From NCBI GenBank assembly GCA_964621345.1, contig CAZUON010000014.1, forward strand, positions 3,901-67,900: a stretch of 64,000 nucleotides of DNA. The letters are read 5' to 3'. This document shows positions 1 through 9,075 of the stretch, piece after piece (position 1 is the first letter of the stretch; each line of letters starts with the position of its first letter). The notes beneath the pieces are model-generated. The model was given only the letters and a program-made list of their open reading frames with translations. It made no database searches and was not told the origin of the DNA. Position numbers and translations under genes: made by a program. This stretch comes from Glaciecola sp964621345 (lineage in GTDB: Bacteria; Pseudomonadota; Gammaproteobacteria; Enterobacterales; Alteromonadaceae).

Positions 1-828
1 CGCATGCATACGTGTTAAGCCAAAACCTGCTTTGTTAATTAGCTCAAAATCATCTAGTTGCGAGGGGAAGGTATCGCGTATCGCTTGTTTAAGCTCATCA
101 GCAGACATCGTTGCAATAGCCTGCGACTTTTCTTTTGATGCATACCAGACTAAACACGCGTAGTTTTCATGCATAGGGAGTAAGGCTAAGGGGCCGCTAG
201 GTGTGAATTGCTGCCAAGTCAGGTCAGCAATCTCCTTATGGCTTTTGATTAGAATAAGATTAGCGCGCTGTGCATAATTCCAGCCTGTTTGACCAATTCC
301 TGCGGCCTTTCTCACTTGTGAACTAGCGCCATCTGCACCAATGATAAGCTTAGCTTGAATAAGCTCTCCCGTGCTCAACACAAGCTCACCTTTTTTGCTA
401 TAAATACTCTGGGCCTGGGTATTATAAATTGTAATTTTATTGCGGTGCTGCTGTTCGATACTTTTCAGCAGAGCTAATTGAATAACGCGGTTTTCGACAA
501 AAATACCGAGCTGGGACTCTCCAATGTCTTGGGCCTTAAAATGCGTTTTAGCGAGTTCTTCTTCCCATACCATTAGCGAATCGTATGGACGAAAGCGCAT
601 ATCTTCGATATGTTTTAGAGCATCTACATCCTTTAATAAATCAATACTGTGCTTATTTAAGGCTGATACCCGCAGGTCGGGCAATTGTGAAGGTTTAAAG
701 GGCTCAGGCATAGCCGGTTCGATAAGCGCAACAGAGTGGCCAAGCTGAGCTAATGCGCAAGCCGCTGCGGCACCCACCATGCCGGCTCCTATTATACAAA
801 TATCAAAATATTGGCTGTTTGACGGCAT
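1..828 (-). CDS. ubiF: UbiF-type FAD-dependent ubiquinone biosynthesis hydroxylase (3' end cut by window)
   Basis: A flavoprotein monooxygenase of the UbiH/UbiF/VisC family, which hydroxylates the ring of a polyprenyl-benzoquinol intermediate in ubiquinone synthesis. The 276 visible residues hold the N-terminal Rossmann motif GAGMVG (residues 14-19) with the acidic ribose-binding end LIEP, the RVSAL segment, and the second FAD motif GADG near residue 164. The C-terminal third lies beyond base 1. The ATG at 828-826 follows an AGAAGG-like site. The specific choice of ubiF over ubiH or ubiI rests on context: ubiF divergent from miaB is the E. coli arrangement. Paralogues in this family are similar, so the family is certain and the exact ring position is inferred. 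Confidence 0.85.
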   Translation of the reverse strand, partial: MPSNSQYFDICIIGAGMVGAAAACALAQLGHSVALIEPAMPEPFKPSQLPDLRVSALNKHSIDLLKDVDALKHIEDMRFRPYDSLMVWEEELAKTHFKAQDIGESQLGIFVENRVIQLALLKSIEQQHRNKITIYNTQAQSIYSKKGELVLSTGELIQAKLIIGADGASSQVRKAAGIGQTGWNYAQRANLILIKSHKEIADLTWQQFTPSGPLALLPMHENYACLVWYASKEKSQAIATMSADELKQAIRDTFPSQLDDFELINKAGFGLTRMHA

Positions 829-984
829 ATAGGCCTTCTATAATAAATATGTCAGTGAAACGCACCAGTAAACCCATGGCACCTACTAGTAATTATCTTG
901 GGGCAAACTCCGTTTATACAAGCGCCTTTGCATACACAGCATTGGCGGAATTAAAATGTTAAGCGTCGACGTAATATTCCTGCA

Positions 985-1158
985 ATGAAGTATGGCATAA
1001 GACGGGCAAAAACTGCATTCCATTATCTATATTTACGCCGACTATTACATCCACTTTTACCGCATTGCCAAATCGCTAAAGCCATTGGTGTAACCCCAAG
1101 TATTCTCGAGGAATTGAACATTGAGCTATATCTAGCTTATTGCGGCGAAAAGCGTTAA
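985..1158 (+). CDS. Small hypothetical ORF, 57 aa, with a helix-turn-helix-like segment
   Basis: A 57-codon ATG-to-TAA frame in the space between ubiF and miaB. The N-terminal half is basic and aromatic-rich. The C-terminal half contains QIAKAIGVTPSILEELN, whose spacing resembles a DNA-binding helix-turn-helix (helix, glycine turn, recognition-like helix). No clear Shine-Dalgarno sequence precedes the ATG, and no family is recognised. It could be a real small protein, the remnant of a larger gene, or chance. The residue composition looks more protein-like than the other short frames in this gap. Confidence 0.3.
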   Translation: MKYGIRRAKTAFHYLYLRRLLHPLLPHCQIAKAIGVTPSILEELNIELYLAYCGEKR

Positions 1159-1246
1159 AATTAGGGATTAATTCATTCTTAAACAAGCAACGATACACGG
1201 GCTATCCGTGCTTTGTCTTGTCATAAAACATGTAGTAAATATTAGT

Positions 1247-2686
1247 ATGAGCAAAAAGCTGTTTATTAAAACTTGGGGCTGTCAAATGAACGAGTACGAC
1301 TCGGACAAAATGGCAGACTTACTCGACTCAACACATGGCTACACTGAAGCTGCAGAGGCTGAAGAAGCCGATGTAATTTTACTCAATACCTGCTCTATTC
1401 GTGAGAAAGCACAAGAGAAGGTGTTCCATCAGTTGGGCCGTTGGAAGAATCTTAAAAAAGACAAACCAGAGCTCATCATTGGTGTGGGCGGCTGCGTGGC
1501 CTCTCAAGAAGGGGCTGAAATACGTAAGCGTGCACCCTATGTTGACATCGTGTTTGGCCCACAAACCTTACATCGCTTGCCCGAGATGATTGCGCAAATC
1601 AAAGGCGGCGATAAATCGGTTGTTGATGTTAGCTTTCCTGAAATTGAAAAATTCGATCGCTTACCTGAGCCAAGAGCAGACGGTCCCACCGCTTTTGTTT
1701 CAATCATGGAAGGTTGCTCTAAGTATTGTAGTTTTTGTGTAGTACCCTACACTCGAGGCGAAGAAGTAAGCCGCCCAGTAGATGACGTGCTACTAGAAGT
1801 TGCACAACTTGCTGCTCAAGGCGTGAGAGAAGTGAACCTCTTAGGTCAGAACGTAAATGCTTTTCGCGGTGAACAACACGATGGTGCGATTTGCCGTTTT
1901 GCTGAATTACTAGAATTGGTCGCGTCCATTGATGGGATTGACCGCATTCGTTATACCACCTCTCACCCAGTGGAATTTACCGACGATATTATAGAAGCTT
2001 ACAAAAATATTCCGGAGTTGGTAGACCACCTCCACCTGCCGGTACAAAGTGGATCAGATCGTATTTTAAATATGATGAAACGTGGCCATACCGCGATTGA
2101 GTACAAAAGTACCATCCGTAAGCTTAAAAAAGTGCGCCCCAATTTATGCATGAGCTCAGACTTTATTATTGGCTTTCCTGGAGAAACCCAAGAAGACTTT
2201 GAAGCTACCATGGACCTTATTGGCTACGTTGGTTATGACATGAGCTTTAGCTTCATTTACAGTGCTCGCCCGGGCACACCTGCAGCAGATATTGTGGATG
2301 ATGTGAGCGAGGCGACAAAAAAAGAACGTTTGCAAATTCTGCAGCAACGCATCAATCAAAACGCACAACAAATTGCGCGCAATATGCTGGGCACGGTTCA
2401 ACGTATTTTGGTTGAGGGAAGCTCTAAAAAAGACCCAGATGAGCTTACCGGACGCACCGAGAATAACCGCGTGGTTAACTTTAAAGGTAGCCCCGACATG
2501 ATTGGTGAGTTTGTGGATATTGAAGTCACAAATGTGTTCAGTAACTCCTTACGCGGTGATGTGATTGCCAGAGAAGCAGATATGGGCTTGAGAGTCGCGA
2601 TTTCGCCCCAATCTATCTTATCTAAGCAAGCCGAAACGGCAGATACTCACAAGGCCCACGGCGTAATTCAGTTCACACCTGTGTAA
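1247..2686 (+). CDS. miaB: tRNA-2-methylthio-N6-isopentenyladenosine-37 synthase MiaB
   Basis: A radical-SAM methylthiotransferase that adds the 2-methylthio group to i6A37 in tRNAs reading UNN codons. With the ATG at 1247 the protein has 479 residues. Its six cluster cysteines fall at C12, C49, C83 (N-terminal UPF0004 cluster) and C157, C161, C164 (radical-SAM CxxxCxxC), the same numbers as in E. coli MiaB. That argues strongly for this start rather than the in-frame ATG at 1208. A TRAM RNA-binding domain occupies roughly the last 70 residues. First gene of a run with ybeZ, ybeY, ybeX and lnt, divergent from ubiF. Confidence 0.97.
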   Translation: MSKKLFIKTWGCQMNEYDSDKMADLLDSTHGYTEAAEAEEADVILLNTCSIREKAQEKVFHQLGRWKNLKKDKPELIIGVGGCVASQEGAEIRKRAPYVDIVFGPQTLHRLPEMIAQIKGGDKSVVDVSFPEIEKFDRLPEPRADGPTAFVSIMEGCSKYCSFCVVPYTRGEEVSRPVDDVLLEVAQLAAQGVREVNLLGQNVNAFRGEQHDGAICRFAELLELVASIDGIDRIRYTTSHPVEFTDDIIEAYKNIPELVDHLHLPVQSGSDRILNMMKRGHTAIEYKSTIRKLKKVRPNLCMSSDFIIGFPGETQEDFEATMDLIGYVGYDMSFSFIYSARPGTPAADIVDDVSEATKKERLQILQQRINQNAQQIARNMLGTVQRILVEGSSKKDPDELTGRTENNRVVNFKGSPDMIGEFVDIEVTNVFSNSLRGDVIAREADMGLRVAISPQSILSKQAETADTHKAHGVIQFTPV

Positions 2687-2724
2687 ACATATAAACATAT
2701 AAATCTAATAGTTAGGAAGCAATA

Positions 2725-3819
2725 TTGAGTAATATCGTTAGCAACAAAATTGTACTAGTACCTGATGACAGTAAACGATTGGTCAGCCTATGTGGACCTT
2801 TTGATGACAACATCAAACAAATTGAGCGTCGCCTAGGGGTAGAAATTACCTATCGTAATAATCAATTTAATGTGATGGGCGACCCGCAACAAGCCAATGG
2901 TGCTAGTGAGTTACTCAAGCTTTTATACATTGAAACGCAACCGGTCAAAGGCAGTATTCCGGCTCTTGAGCCAAATCAAGTGCACCTAGCCATTCAAGAA
3001 GCAAAGTGCCTAGAGCGAGCTGAAGCCGGTGATTATGGCAAAGAAGTACATATTAAAACCAAACGTGGGGTGATAAAACCACGTAACCCCAATCAGTCAA
3101 AATATGTCGCGAATGTCATTAATCACGATATCACTTTTGGTATTGGCCCAGCCGGTACGGGTAAAACGTATTTAGCCGTAGCGTGTGCAGTAGATGCCCT
3201 AGAACGTCAAGAGATTCGCCGAATATTGCTAACTCGCCCAGCTGTAGAAGCAGGTGAAAAACTTGGTTTTTTACCCGGTGATTTATCGCAGAAAGTTGAC
3301 CCTTATTTACGCCCTTTATACGATGCACTTTTTGAGATGCTGGGCTTTGAGACCGTTGAAAAGCTGATAGAGCGCAATGTCATTGAAGTCGCGCCACTAG
3401 CTTATATGCGCGGTCGAACGCTGAACGACGCTTTCATTATTTTAGATGAATCTCAAAATACCACTACCGAACAGATGAAAATGTTCTTAACTCGCATCGG
3501 TTTTAACTCAAGAGCGGTTATTACCGGCGATATTACGCAAGTGGATTTGCCACGTGGGGTACGATCAGGGTTGCGCCACGCAATTGATGTGCTCGGAGAA
3601 GTAAACGATATTTCCTTTAATTTCTTTACCGCTAACGACGTGGTTCGCCACCCCGTTGTGGCTCGCATTGTTCAAGCATACGAAGATTACGACACCGAAC
3701 AAGAAGCAATTAAAAAAGCGGAGAGAGAAGCGCGTATGAAGTTACAAAAGGAAATGGAAAACGAACAATACAAGTCCAGCGGTGGTGGGGATGACAACCA
3801 CGGACCTGACGCAAACTAA
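2725..3819 (+). CDS. ybeZ: PhoH-like ATPase YbeZ
   Basis: A PhoH-family P-loop protein of 364 residues, in the usual range for YbeZ. A KH-like N-terminal part is followed by the ATPase domain with Walker A GPAGTGKT starting near residue 141 and Walker B-like FIILDES. In gammaproteobacteria it is linked to the rRNA maturation endonuclease YbeY. The start is TTG at 2725, preceded by AGGAAG at a good distance, and no ATG fits. The stop codon directly abuts the GTG of ybeY, which indicates translational coupling. The C-terminal tail is charged and glycine-rich and probably disordered. Confidence 0.95.
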   Translation: MSNIVSNKIVLVPDDSKRLVSLCGPFDDNIKQIERRLGVEITYRNNQFNVMGDPQQANGASELLKLLYIETQPVKGSIPALEPNQVHLAIQEAKCLERAEAGDYGKEVHIKTKRGVIKPRNPNQSKYVANVINHDITFGIGPAGTGKTYLAVACAVDALERQEIRRILLTRPAVEAGEKLGFLPGDLSQKVDPYLRPLYDALFEMLGFETVEKLIERNVIEVAPLAYMRGRTLNDAFIILDESQNTTTEQMKMFLTRIGFNSRAVITGDITQVDLPRGVRSGLRHAIDVLGEVNDISFNFFTANDVVRHPVVARIVQAYEDYDTEQEAIKKAEREARMKLQKEMENEQYKSSGGGDDNHGPDAN

Positions 3820-4317
3820 GTGAAAAATACTCCCTCAGAGCGTGTTATTGAGCTTTTCATTGATAAAGGCGACGATTTATCGTCCGCTTTATCCGATGAT
3901 ATACCACAACAAAGAGATATTGAGACTTGGTTACACGCTGCCCTCTCACAAATTCAATATACGAAACCTATCGAAATAAACATCCGAGTCGTTAGCTCAG
4001 CGGAATCTCAACAGTTAAATCGTGATTACCGAAACAAAGATAAACCGACCAATGTGTTGTCTTTTGAATCGGATATTCCCGACTTTGTGCCCTCTTCACA
4101 TATTGGCGATTTAGCGATTTGTGCAGAGGTATTGCATCACGAAGCAAAAGAACAAAACAAAGAATTACATGCACATTGGGCACATATGTGTGTGCATGGC
4201 CTATTGCATTTGCTAGGCTATGACCATATTGACGAAGACGACGCTGTCGAAATGGAAGCAATAGAAATTGCCTCTTTAGCTGCAATAGGTATTGACGATC
4301 CCTATGCAATTCGATAA
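3820..4317 (+). CDS. ybeY: Endoribonuclease YbeY (rRNA maturation, ribosome quality control)
   Basis: A single-domain metalloprotein of the UPF0054 family. It takes part in 16S rRNA 3'-end maturation and late ribosome quality control. The zinc-binding signature HGxxHxxxxDH is visible, with H126, H130 and H136. At 165 residues it is slightly longer than E. coli YbeY. Translation starts with GTG at 3820, immediately after the ybeZ stop with no gap, so expression depends on coupling with ybeZ. Confidence 0.95.
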   Translation: MKNTPSERVIELFIDKGDDLSSALSDDIPQQRDIETWLHAALSQIQYTKPIEINIRVVSSAESQQLNRDYRNKDKPTNVLSFESDIPDFVPSSHIGDLAICAEVLHHEAKEQNKELHAHWAHMCVHGLLHLLGYDHIDEDDAVEMEAIEIASLAAIGIDDPYAIR

Positions 4318-4352
4318 TTATAGCCTCTAACTTAAACAAAATTGACAGGATA

Positions 4353-5213
4353 ATGAGCGAAGATAATCCCCCATCTACCAACGGTTCATCGAACAAAGGT
4401 TGGTTTGCAAACCTAATGCATCCTTTTAAAGGTGAGCCGAAAAACAAAGAAGAACTTTCTGAAGTCATTTCTGATGCACAGCAACGTGAGTTAATCGACC
4501 CGCAAACAAAAGAAATGATTGAAGGTGTGATGGGCGTGAGCGAGATGCGCGTGCGTGACATTATGATCCCTCGCGCACAAATGATTACCATTGATATCCA
4601 GCAAAGCGTAGATGAATTCTTACCGCTTATGCTTGACTCTGCCCACAGCCGTTTCCCAGTGATCAGCGAAGATAAAGACCACATAGAAGGCATATTGCTG
4701 GCAAAAGACCTGTTGGCTTATGCGTTTAACGATGAAAAAACCTTCTCCCTACGCGAAAACCTGCGCGAAGCGATAATCGTTCCTGAGAGTAAACGCGTTG
4801 ACGTGCTACTCAAAGAGTTTAGACAACAACGCTACCATATGGCGATTGTCGTTGATGAATATGGCGGTGTATCTGGTCTCGTCACTATCGAAGATATTCT
4901 TGAATTAATTGTAGGCGAAATTGAAGATGAATTTGATGATGATATCAGCGAAAACGATGATATTCGTCCATTGAATAAATGCACCTATTCAGTAAAAGCG
5001 CTTACCCCTGTTGAAGATTTCAATAAGTTTTTTGAAACCAAGTTCAATGAAGATGAATCTGATACCATCGGCGGTGTAGTGTTGCGCGCATTCGGGCATA
5101 TGCCAAATACCGGCGAAAAAGTTGAAGTTGACGATATTCATTTTGAAGTCACCAACTCTGATAAGCGTAAACTTGTTCAGCTAAAAGTATTTTTACCCAA
5201 TTTGGAGAGCTGA
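4353..5213 (+). CDS. ybeX: CorC/YbeX family protein with paired CBS domains
   Basis: A 286-residue soluble protein: an N-terminal linker, two CBS (adenosyl-ligand sensing) domains spanning about residues 65-190, and a C-terminal CorC_HlyC domain (about 205-285). In this operon position the family member is YbeX/CorC, first linked to magnesium and cobalt efflux and later to ribosome metabolism together with YbeY. No membrane segment is visible, which fits the short YbeX form rather than the membrane-bound YfjD/CorB form. ATG at 4353 follows AGGA at a short spacing. Confidence 0.92.
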   Translation: MSEDNPPSTNGSSNKGWFANLMHPFKGEPKNKEELSEVISDAQQRELIDPQTKEMIEGVMGVSEMRVRDIMIPRAQMITIDIQQSVDEFLPLMLDSAHSRFPVISEDKDHIEGILLAKDLLAYAFNDEKTFSLRENLREAIIVPESKRVDVLLKEFRQQRYHMAIVVDEYGGVSGLVTIEDILELIVGEIEDEFDDDISENDDIRPLNKCTYSVKALTPVEDFNKFFETKFNEDESDTIGGVVLRAFGHMPNTGEKVEVDDIHFEVTNSDKRKLVQLKVFLPNLES

Positions 5214-5218
5214 GCCTG
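5204..5218 (+). promoter_or_regulatory. Ribosome binding site deciding a CTG start for lnt
   Basis: GGAGAG (5204-5209) lies inside the end of ybeX, eight bases from its GGAG core to CTG 5216. No ATG, GTG or TTG in the lnt frame lies in the stretch that would keep the first transmembrane helix. Confidence 0.6.
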
Positions 5219-6754
5219 AAGCCGCTACCGCTTTATTTTTGTAGCCTGTTTTTAGGCGCGATCCTCACTTTCGCATTTGCACCCTTTGACCAGTGGTGGC
5301 TACCCTCGTTGGTATTACCCGCGTGGCTGGTATTAATCGCAAACTACAGCAGCAAAAAAGGCAAACAAGCCTTTTTCAGCGGTTGGTTTTTCGGTTTAGG
5401 TTATTTTGGCGCGGGGATTTCGTGGGTACATGTGAGCATTGCCACATTCGGTGGTGTTCCTCTGATTGTATCAATATTTTTGATGCTGTTGTTATGCAGT
5501 TATCTCGCATTATTCCCCGCGATATTCAGTCATCTGTTGAAACGGTATTTCAAAGTGATGCTTTGGCCCTTGGCGGCTCCCATGATTTGGCTTGCTACCG
5601 AATGGCTCAGAGCCCACTTTTTAACTGGTTTTCCGTGGTTATCTATCGCCTATAGCCAAAGTTCAAGCGTATTGAATGCGCTCTACCCGGTCGTTGGCGA
5701 AATTGGAACGTCGGTGGTCATGATTTTACTCGCCTCAGTGATAGCCTCGGCGTTAGTGATAAAAAGCTCACAGGCATTAATGAGTATGCTTGTGGTGCAT
5801 GTGGTGGTTGTGGCCTCGGTATTTGTATTGAGCTTACAGCAATGGGTGATACCCACCGGTGAAACCCGCACTGCGGCCTTAGTGCAAGGCAATATCGAAC
5901 AGTCCATTCGTTGGAAGCCAGAACAAGATCGCCCAACTATGGACAAATACCTAGGGCTAACAGAGGCGGTGTGGGGCAAAGATATTATTGTATGGCCAGA
6001 AGCGGCAGTGCCTCGTTTAGAAGTATTTGCGATTAACTTTTTAGCCGAGTTAGACAAGCGTGCAAGTGATAACAACTCTGCACTGATTACTGGCATCGTC
6101 GACGTTAATCTTGAAAATGACCAAGCCTTAAATAAGTTAATTTCGCTAGGGCTTACGACATCCACCGAAAATACCCTCCTATACAATTACCCAAGCAAAA
6201 ATACCTTTGCCAAACACCATTTACTGCCCATTGGTGAGTTTGTACCTTTTGAGTCCTTATTGCGCCCCCTCGCCCCTATTTTTGATTTACCTATGTCGTC
6301 TTTTACGCGGGGTGACTATGTGCAGGAAAACCTTCAGGCAAAAGGCTTGCAGGTACTCCCCGCAATTTGTTTTGAAATAGCCTTTCCACAGCAAATTAGA
6401 GCAAACGTGACTGAGCAAACCGACTTAATTGTCACCGTAAGTAACGACGCATGGTTTGGCGATTCACACGGGCCGCATCAGCACTTAGAAATTGCAAAAG
6501 TCCGCGCTATGGAATTTGGTTTACCGCTTTTGCGCGCCACTAATACCGGCGTAACTGCAGCCTTTGATCACAAAGGTAACTTACTTGGTCAACTGCCACA
6601 GTTTAGCGATGCTGTGTTGGAAATAGAGTTTCCCTTAGTTGACGGAGCTACCCCTTACACCACTTTTGGGAATATACCGATTACAGCGATAGCTAGCATT
6701 GCATTAATGTTGGCAATACGTTTACGCAAATATCGAGAAGAGTACAGAGCGTAA
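5216..6754 (+). CDS. lnt: Apolipoprotein N-acyltransferase, probable CTG start
   Basis: An inner-membrane enzyme that adds the third acyl chain to lipoproteins. The N-terminal half is a bundle of membrane helices. The C-terminal periplasmic half is a nitrilase-like domain with catalytic E262 (WPEAAVP), K333 and C385 (AICFEIAFP), when numbered from a CTG at 5216. E. coli uses E267, K335 and C387 and is 512 residues long, exactly the length predicted here. The first alternative start, TTG at 5309, would delete the conserved first helix (FLGAILTFAFAPF). GGAG at 5204-5207 is well placed for 5216, two bases after the ybeX stop. The gene is secure; the start is inferred. Confidence 0.93.
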   Translation: MKPLPLYFCSLFLGAILTFAFAPFDQWWLPSLVLPAWLVLIANYSSKKGKQAFFSGWFFGLGYFGAGISWVHVSIATFGGVPLIVSIFLMLLLCSYLALFPAIFSHLLKRYFKVMLWPLAAPMIWLATEWLRAHFLTGFPWLSIAYSQSSSVLNALYPVVGEIGTSVVMILLASVIASALVIKSSQALMSMLVVHVVVVASVFVLSLQQWVIPTGETRTAALVQGNIEQSIRWKPEQDRPTMDKYLGLTEAVWGKDIIVWPEAAVPRLEVFAINFLAELDKRASDNNSALITGIVDVNLENDQALNKLISLGLTTSTENTLLYNYPSKNTFAKHHLLPIGEFVPFESLLRPLAPIFDLPMSSFTRGDYVQENLQAKGLQVLPAICFEIAFPQQIRANVTEQTDLIVTVSNDAWFGDSHGPHQHLEIAKVRAMEFGLPLLRATNTGVTAAFDHKGNLLGQLPQFSDAVLEIEFPLVDGATPYTTFGNIPITAIASIALMLAIRLRKYREEYRA

Positions 6755-6823
6755 AACAAAGGCTTTTTCGGCGGCTTTCAGCGCTAAAGGGGCCATTAAT
6801 AAATGCGCTGTTGATACATCCCA

Positions 6824-6925
6824 CCGTCATCGTGGCGAAGGCCGCGACCTCCTTGGAACTAAACTGAGTTTTGAATAGACAACACAATGTACTGCAAGGG
6901 GTCGTGGCCTTCGCCACGATGACGG
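6824..6925. repeat. Large inverted repeat of REP-like elements
   Basis: Two 26-base arms (6824-6849 and 6900-6925) are reverse complements with a single mismatch, separated by 50 bases. Each arm carries the core CGTCATCGTGGCGAAGGC, related to the elements at 8914 and 17628. It sits downstream of lnt, in a gap of about 470 bases (6755-7221) with no convincing gene. It may work as a transcript 3'-end stabiliser or terminator, or be a small mobile palindrome of the REP/BIME kind. Confidence 0.8.
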
Positions 6926-7221
6926 CACTGCGTGGTTAAAGATGCGTAGTAACACAAATGATGTTAAGTGTGTTGTATGTTTAGGGCCGAAAGTAATTTG
7001 AATCGCTAGTTTTCTTTTTGCTCCCATGCCTCCAAAAATAATAACGCAGAGAGTTATGATTTATTATAAAGTGGCAAACTTTATTAATTTTTATCAAACT
7101 GCACTAGCGACACACATGAGTAGCTTTGTGTCCTAAACTTAGTTATAGCGACATTTTTTATGCGTGTTATCATATTGCATCTTTTGCAAATTAAATAAAA
7201 ACAATAAAGAGACCCAACATT

Positions 7222-8892
7222 TTGCAAATCTTTAACCTCATCAATAGTTCAAACCTCAAAGGCGATATTCTAGGTGGGGTAACCGCCGCAATTGTATCTT
7301 TACCCCTTGCTCTTGCATTTGGTGTAGCTTCTGGTGCCGGCGCCGAAGCTGGTTTGTATGGTGCCATTATAATTGGCTTTTTTGCTGCAATGTTCGGTGG
7401 TACGCCTACTCTAATTTCTGAGCCAACAGGCCCGATGACGGTGATAATGGCCGCGGTAATTACCACAATGATCGCCAAATACCCTGAAAATGGCCTCGCG
7501 ATGGCTTTTACCGTGGTTATGATTGCGGGGGTTACTCAAATTATATTTGGGCTACTGCGATTAGGAAAATACATTACATTAATGCCCTATTCGGTGATTA
7601 GCGGTTTTATGTCGGGTATAGGCTGCATATTGATTATTATGCAATTGGCGCCCGCTTTAGGCTCAGCAGCCCCGTCAGGCGGTGTTACAGGCGCTTTATC
7701 TGCCCTACCAGCCACTATAGCCAACATCAGTTGGCTCGAAGCAGGCATGGCTTTAGCCACCTTATTACTTATTTTTTTCACGCCCCGGCGTATAAAACAT
7801 TGGGTACCACCGCAATTAATTGCCTTGTTACTGATTTCAGTGATAAGCGTATTTGTGTTTGCCGATGCTGACATTAGCCGAATTGGTGAAATCAACGTAA
7901 CCCTTCCAAGCATTGTTATGCCGGTTTTTACCGCCGAACAATTTCAAACTATGATCCTCGATGGGATTGTTTTAGGTATGCTTGGCTGCATCGATTCCAT
8001 GCTCACATCCGTTATTTCAGACAACCTTACCCGCTCAGAACATAAATCTGATAAAGAGTTAATTGGTCAAGGTATGGGAAATTTGTTCTCAGGTTTATTT
8101 GGCGGTTTACCCGGTGCTGGTGCGACCATGGGTACAGTGGTCAATATTCAAACTGGGGCGAAAACTGCGCTCTCCGGATTAGTGAGAGTGGTAGTACTGA
8201 TTGTGGCCGTATTTGGCGCATCCTCTCTAATTTCACTCATTCCTATCGCGGTCCTTGCCGGTATTGCCATTAAAGTAGGGATAGATATTCTGGACTGGAG
8301 TTTTATTAAGCGCGCTCATAAAGTTTCCAAGCAAACCAGTTTGATTATGTATGGCGTATTGTTATTGACGGTGTTTGTCGACTTGGTGGTTGCAGTTGGC
8401 TTAGGGGTATTTATTGCCAACATTATCACCATTGAGAAACTGTCAGCCTCTCAAGCGAAGAATATTAAGGCGATAAGCGATGTTGATGGACGCTTGCCAC
8501 TTGATTCGAAACAACGGAAATTGCTGAATCAAGCTAATGGTGAAGTGCTTTATTTTTATTTAAGTGGCACGATGATATTTGGTGTGTCTAAGGCGCTTTC
8601 CAGAGAGCTTAGTACCTTAGGTGAGCACGCGGTGGTGATTATTGATTTAAGTGACGTATCGTTTTTAGATGATACCATTGCATTAACGATTGAAAACCTA
8701 GTCAAAGACGCTAAGTCCCTCGATAAACACATACTCATGCTAGTTAACAAAGAAGCCTCTAAGAATAAGCTCATGCGCATGGGACTCAAAGACCTGCTTA
8801 CTGATGCCGATTTCATGCAAAACCGTACCCAAGCGCTAGAGCTTGCGAATCAACGACTAAAAGCAGACCAAGCTTTCGCGGCTGGGATTTAA
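7222..8892 (+). CDS. SulP family anion transporter with STAS domain
   Basis: A 556-residue membrane protein of the SLC26/SulP family: about 12-14 hydrophobic segments in residues 10-420, then a cytoplasmic STAS domain from about 440 to 550 (VVIIDLSDVSFLDDT is the typical core). The N-terminal SLPLALAFGVASG and EPTGPMTVI segments resemble the BicA-like bicarbonate/sulfate group, but the substrate (sulfate, bicarbonate or another anion) cannot be decided from sequence alone. The start is TTG at 7222, behind AAAGAGA. It stands alone between two intergenic regions. Confidence 0.9.
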   Translation: MQIFNLINSSNLKGDILGGVTAAIVSLPLALAFGVASGAGAEAGLYGAIIIGFFAAMFGGTPTLISEPTGPMTVIMAAVITTMIAKYPENGLAMAFTVVMIAGVTQIIFGLLRLGKYITLMPYSVISGFMSGIGCILIIMQLAPALGSAAPSGGVTGALSALPATIANISWLEAGMALATLLLIFFTPRRIKHWVPPQLIALLLISVISVFVFADADISRIGEINVTLPSIVMPVFTAEQFQTMILDGIVLGMLGCIDSMLTSVISDNLTRSEHKSDKELIGQGMGNLFSGLFGGLPGAGATMGTVVNIQTGAKTALSGLVRVVVLIVAVFGASSLISLIPIAVLAGIAIKVGIDILDWSFIKRAHKVSKQTSLIMYGVLLLTVFVDLVVAVGLGVFIANIITIEKLSASQAKNIKAISDVDGRLPLDSKQRKLLNQANGEVLYFYLSGTMIFGVSKALSRELSTLGEHAVVIIDLSDVSFLDDTIALTIENLVKDAKSLDKHILMLVNKEASKNKLMRMGLKDLLTDADFMQNRTQALELANQRLKADQAFAAGI

Positions 8893-8913
8893 AGTTTCCA
8901 AGAGCAAGGGCAA

Positions 8914-8961
8914 CGTCATCCCGTCGCAAAACTACGGTCATCTCCGCGAAGGCAGGGACCT
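8914..8961. repeat. REP-like element, 48 bp
   Basis: This 48-base segment aligns without gaps to 17628-17675 with about 40 of 48 identical bases. It ends in the CCGCGAAGGCAGGGACCT core. It lies 21 bases downstream of the SulP gene stop. Confidence 0.7.
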
Positions 8962-9075
8962 TTGTAACGAAGCGTAGCATATAGCGTTATTTTCAATTAT
9001 GCTCATCGCAAGTCGGTGTGTGTTAAGACGAATTTAGCTCAATACTAATCGTGCACCTCCCGCTAAGCCCCCCTC

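Noticed and set aside
753..962. Short plus-strand frame overlapping the ubiF start
   Set aside because: Its first part is antisense to ubiF and it shows no coding features.
1208..1246. Upstream in-frame ATG for miaB at 1208
   Set aside because: It would add 13 residues and shift the cysteine positions away from the exact E. coli numbering obtained from ATG 1247.
3992..4693. 233-codon minus-strand frame across ybeY and ybeX
   Set aside because: Antisense to two well-supported genes and without any motif; it is a shadow of their codon usage.
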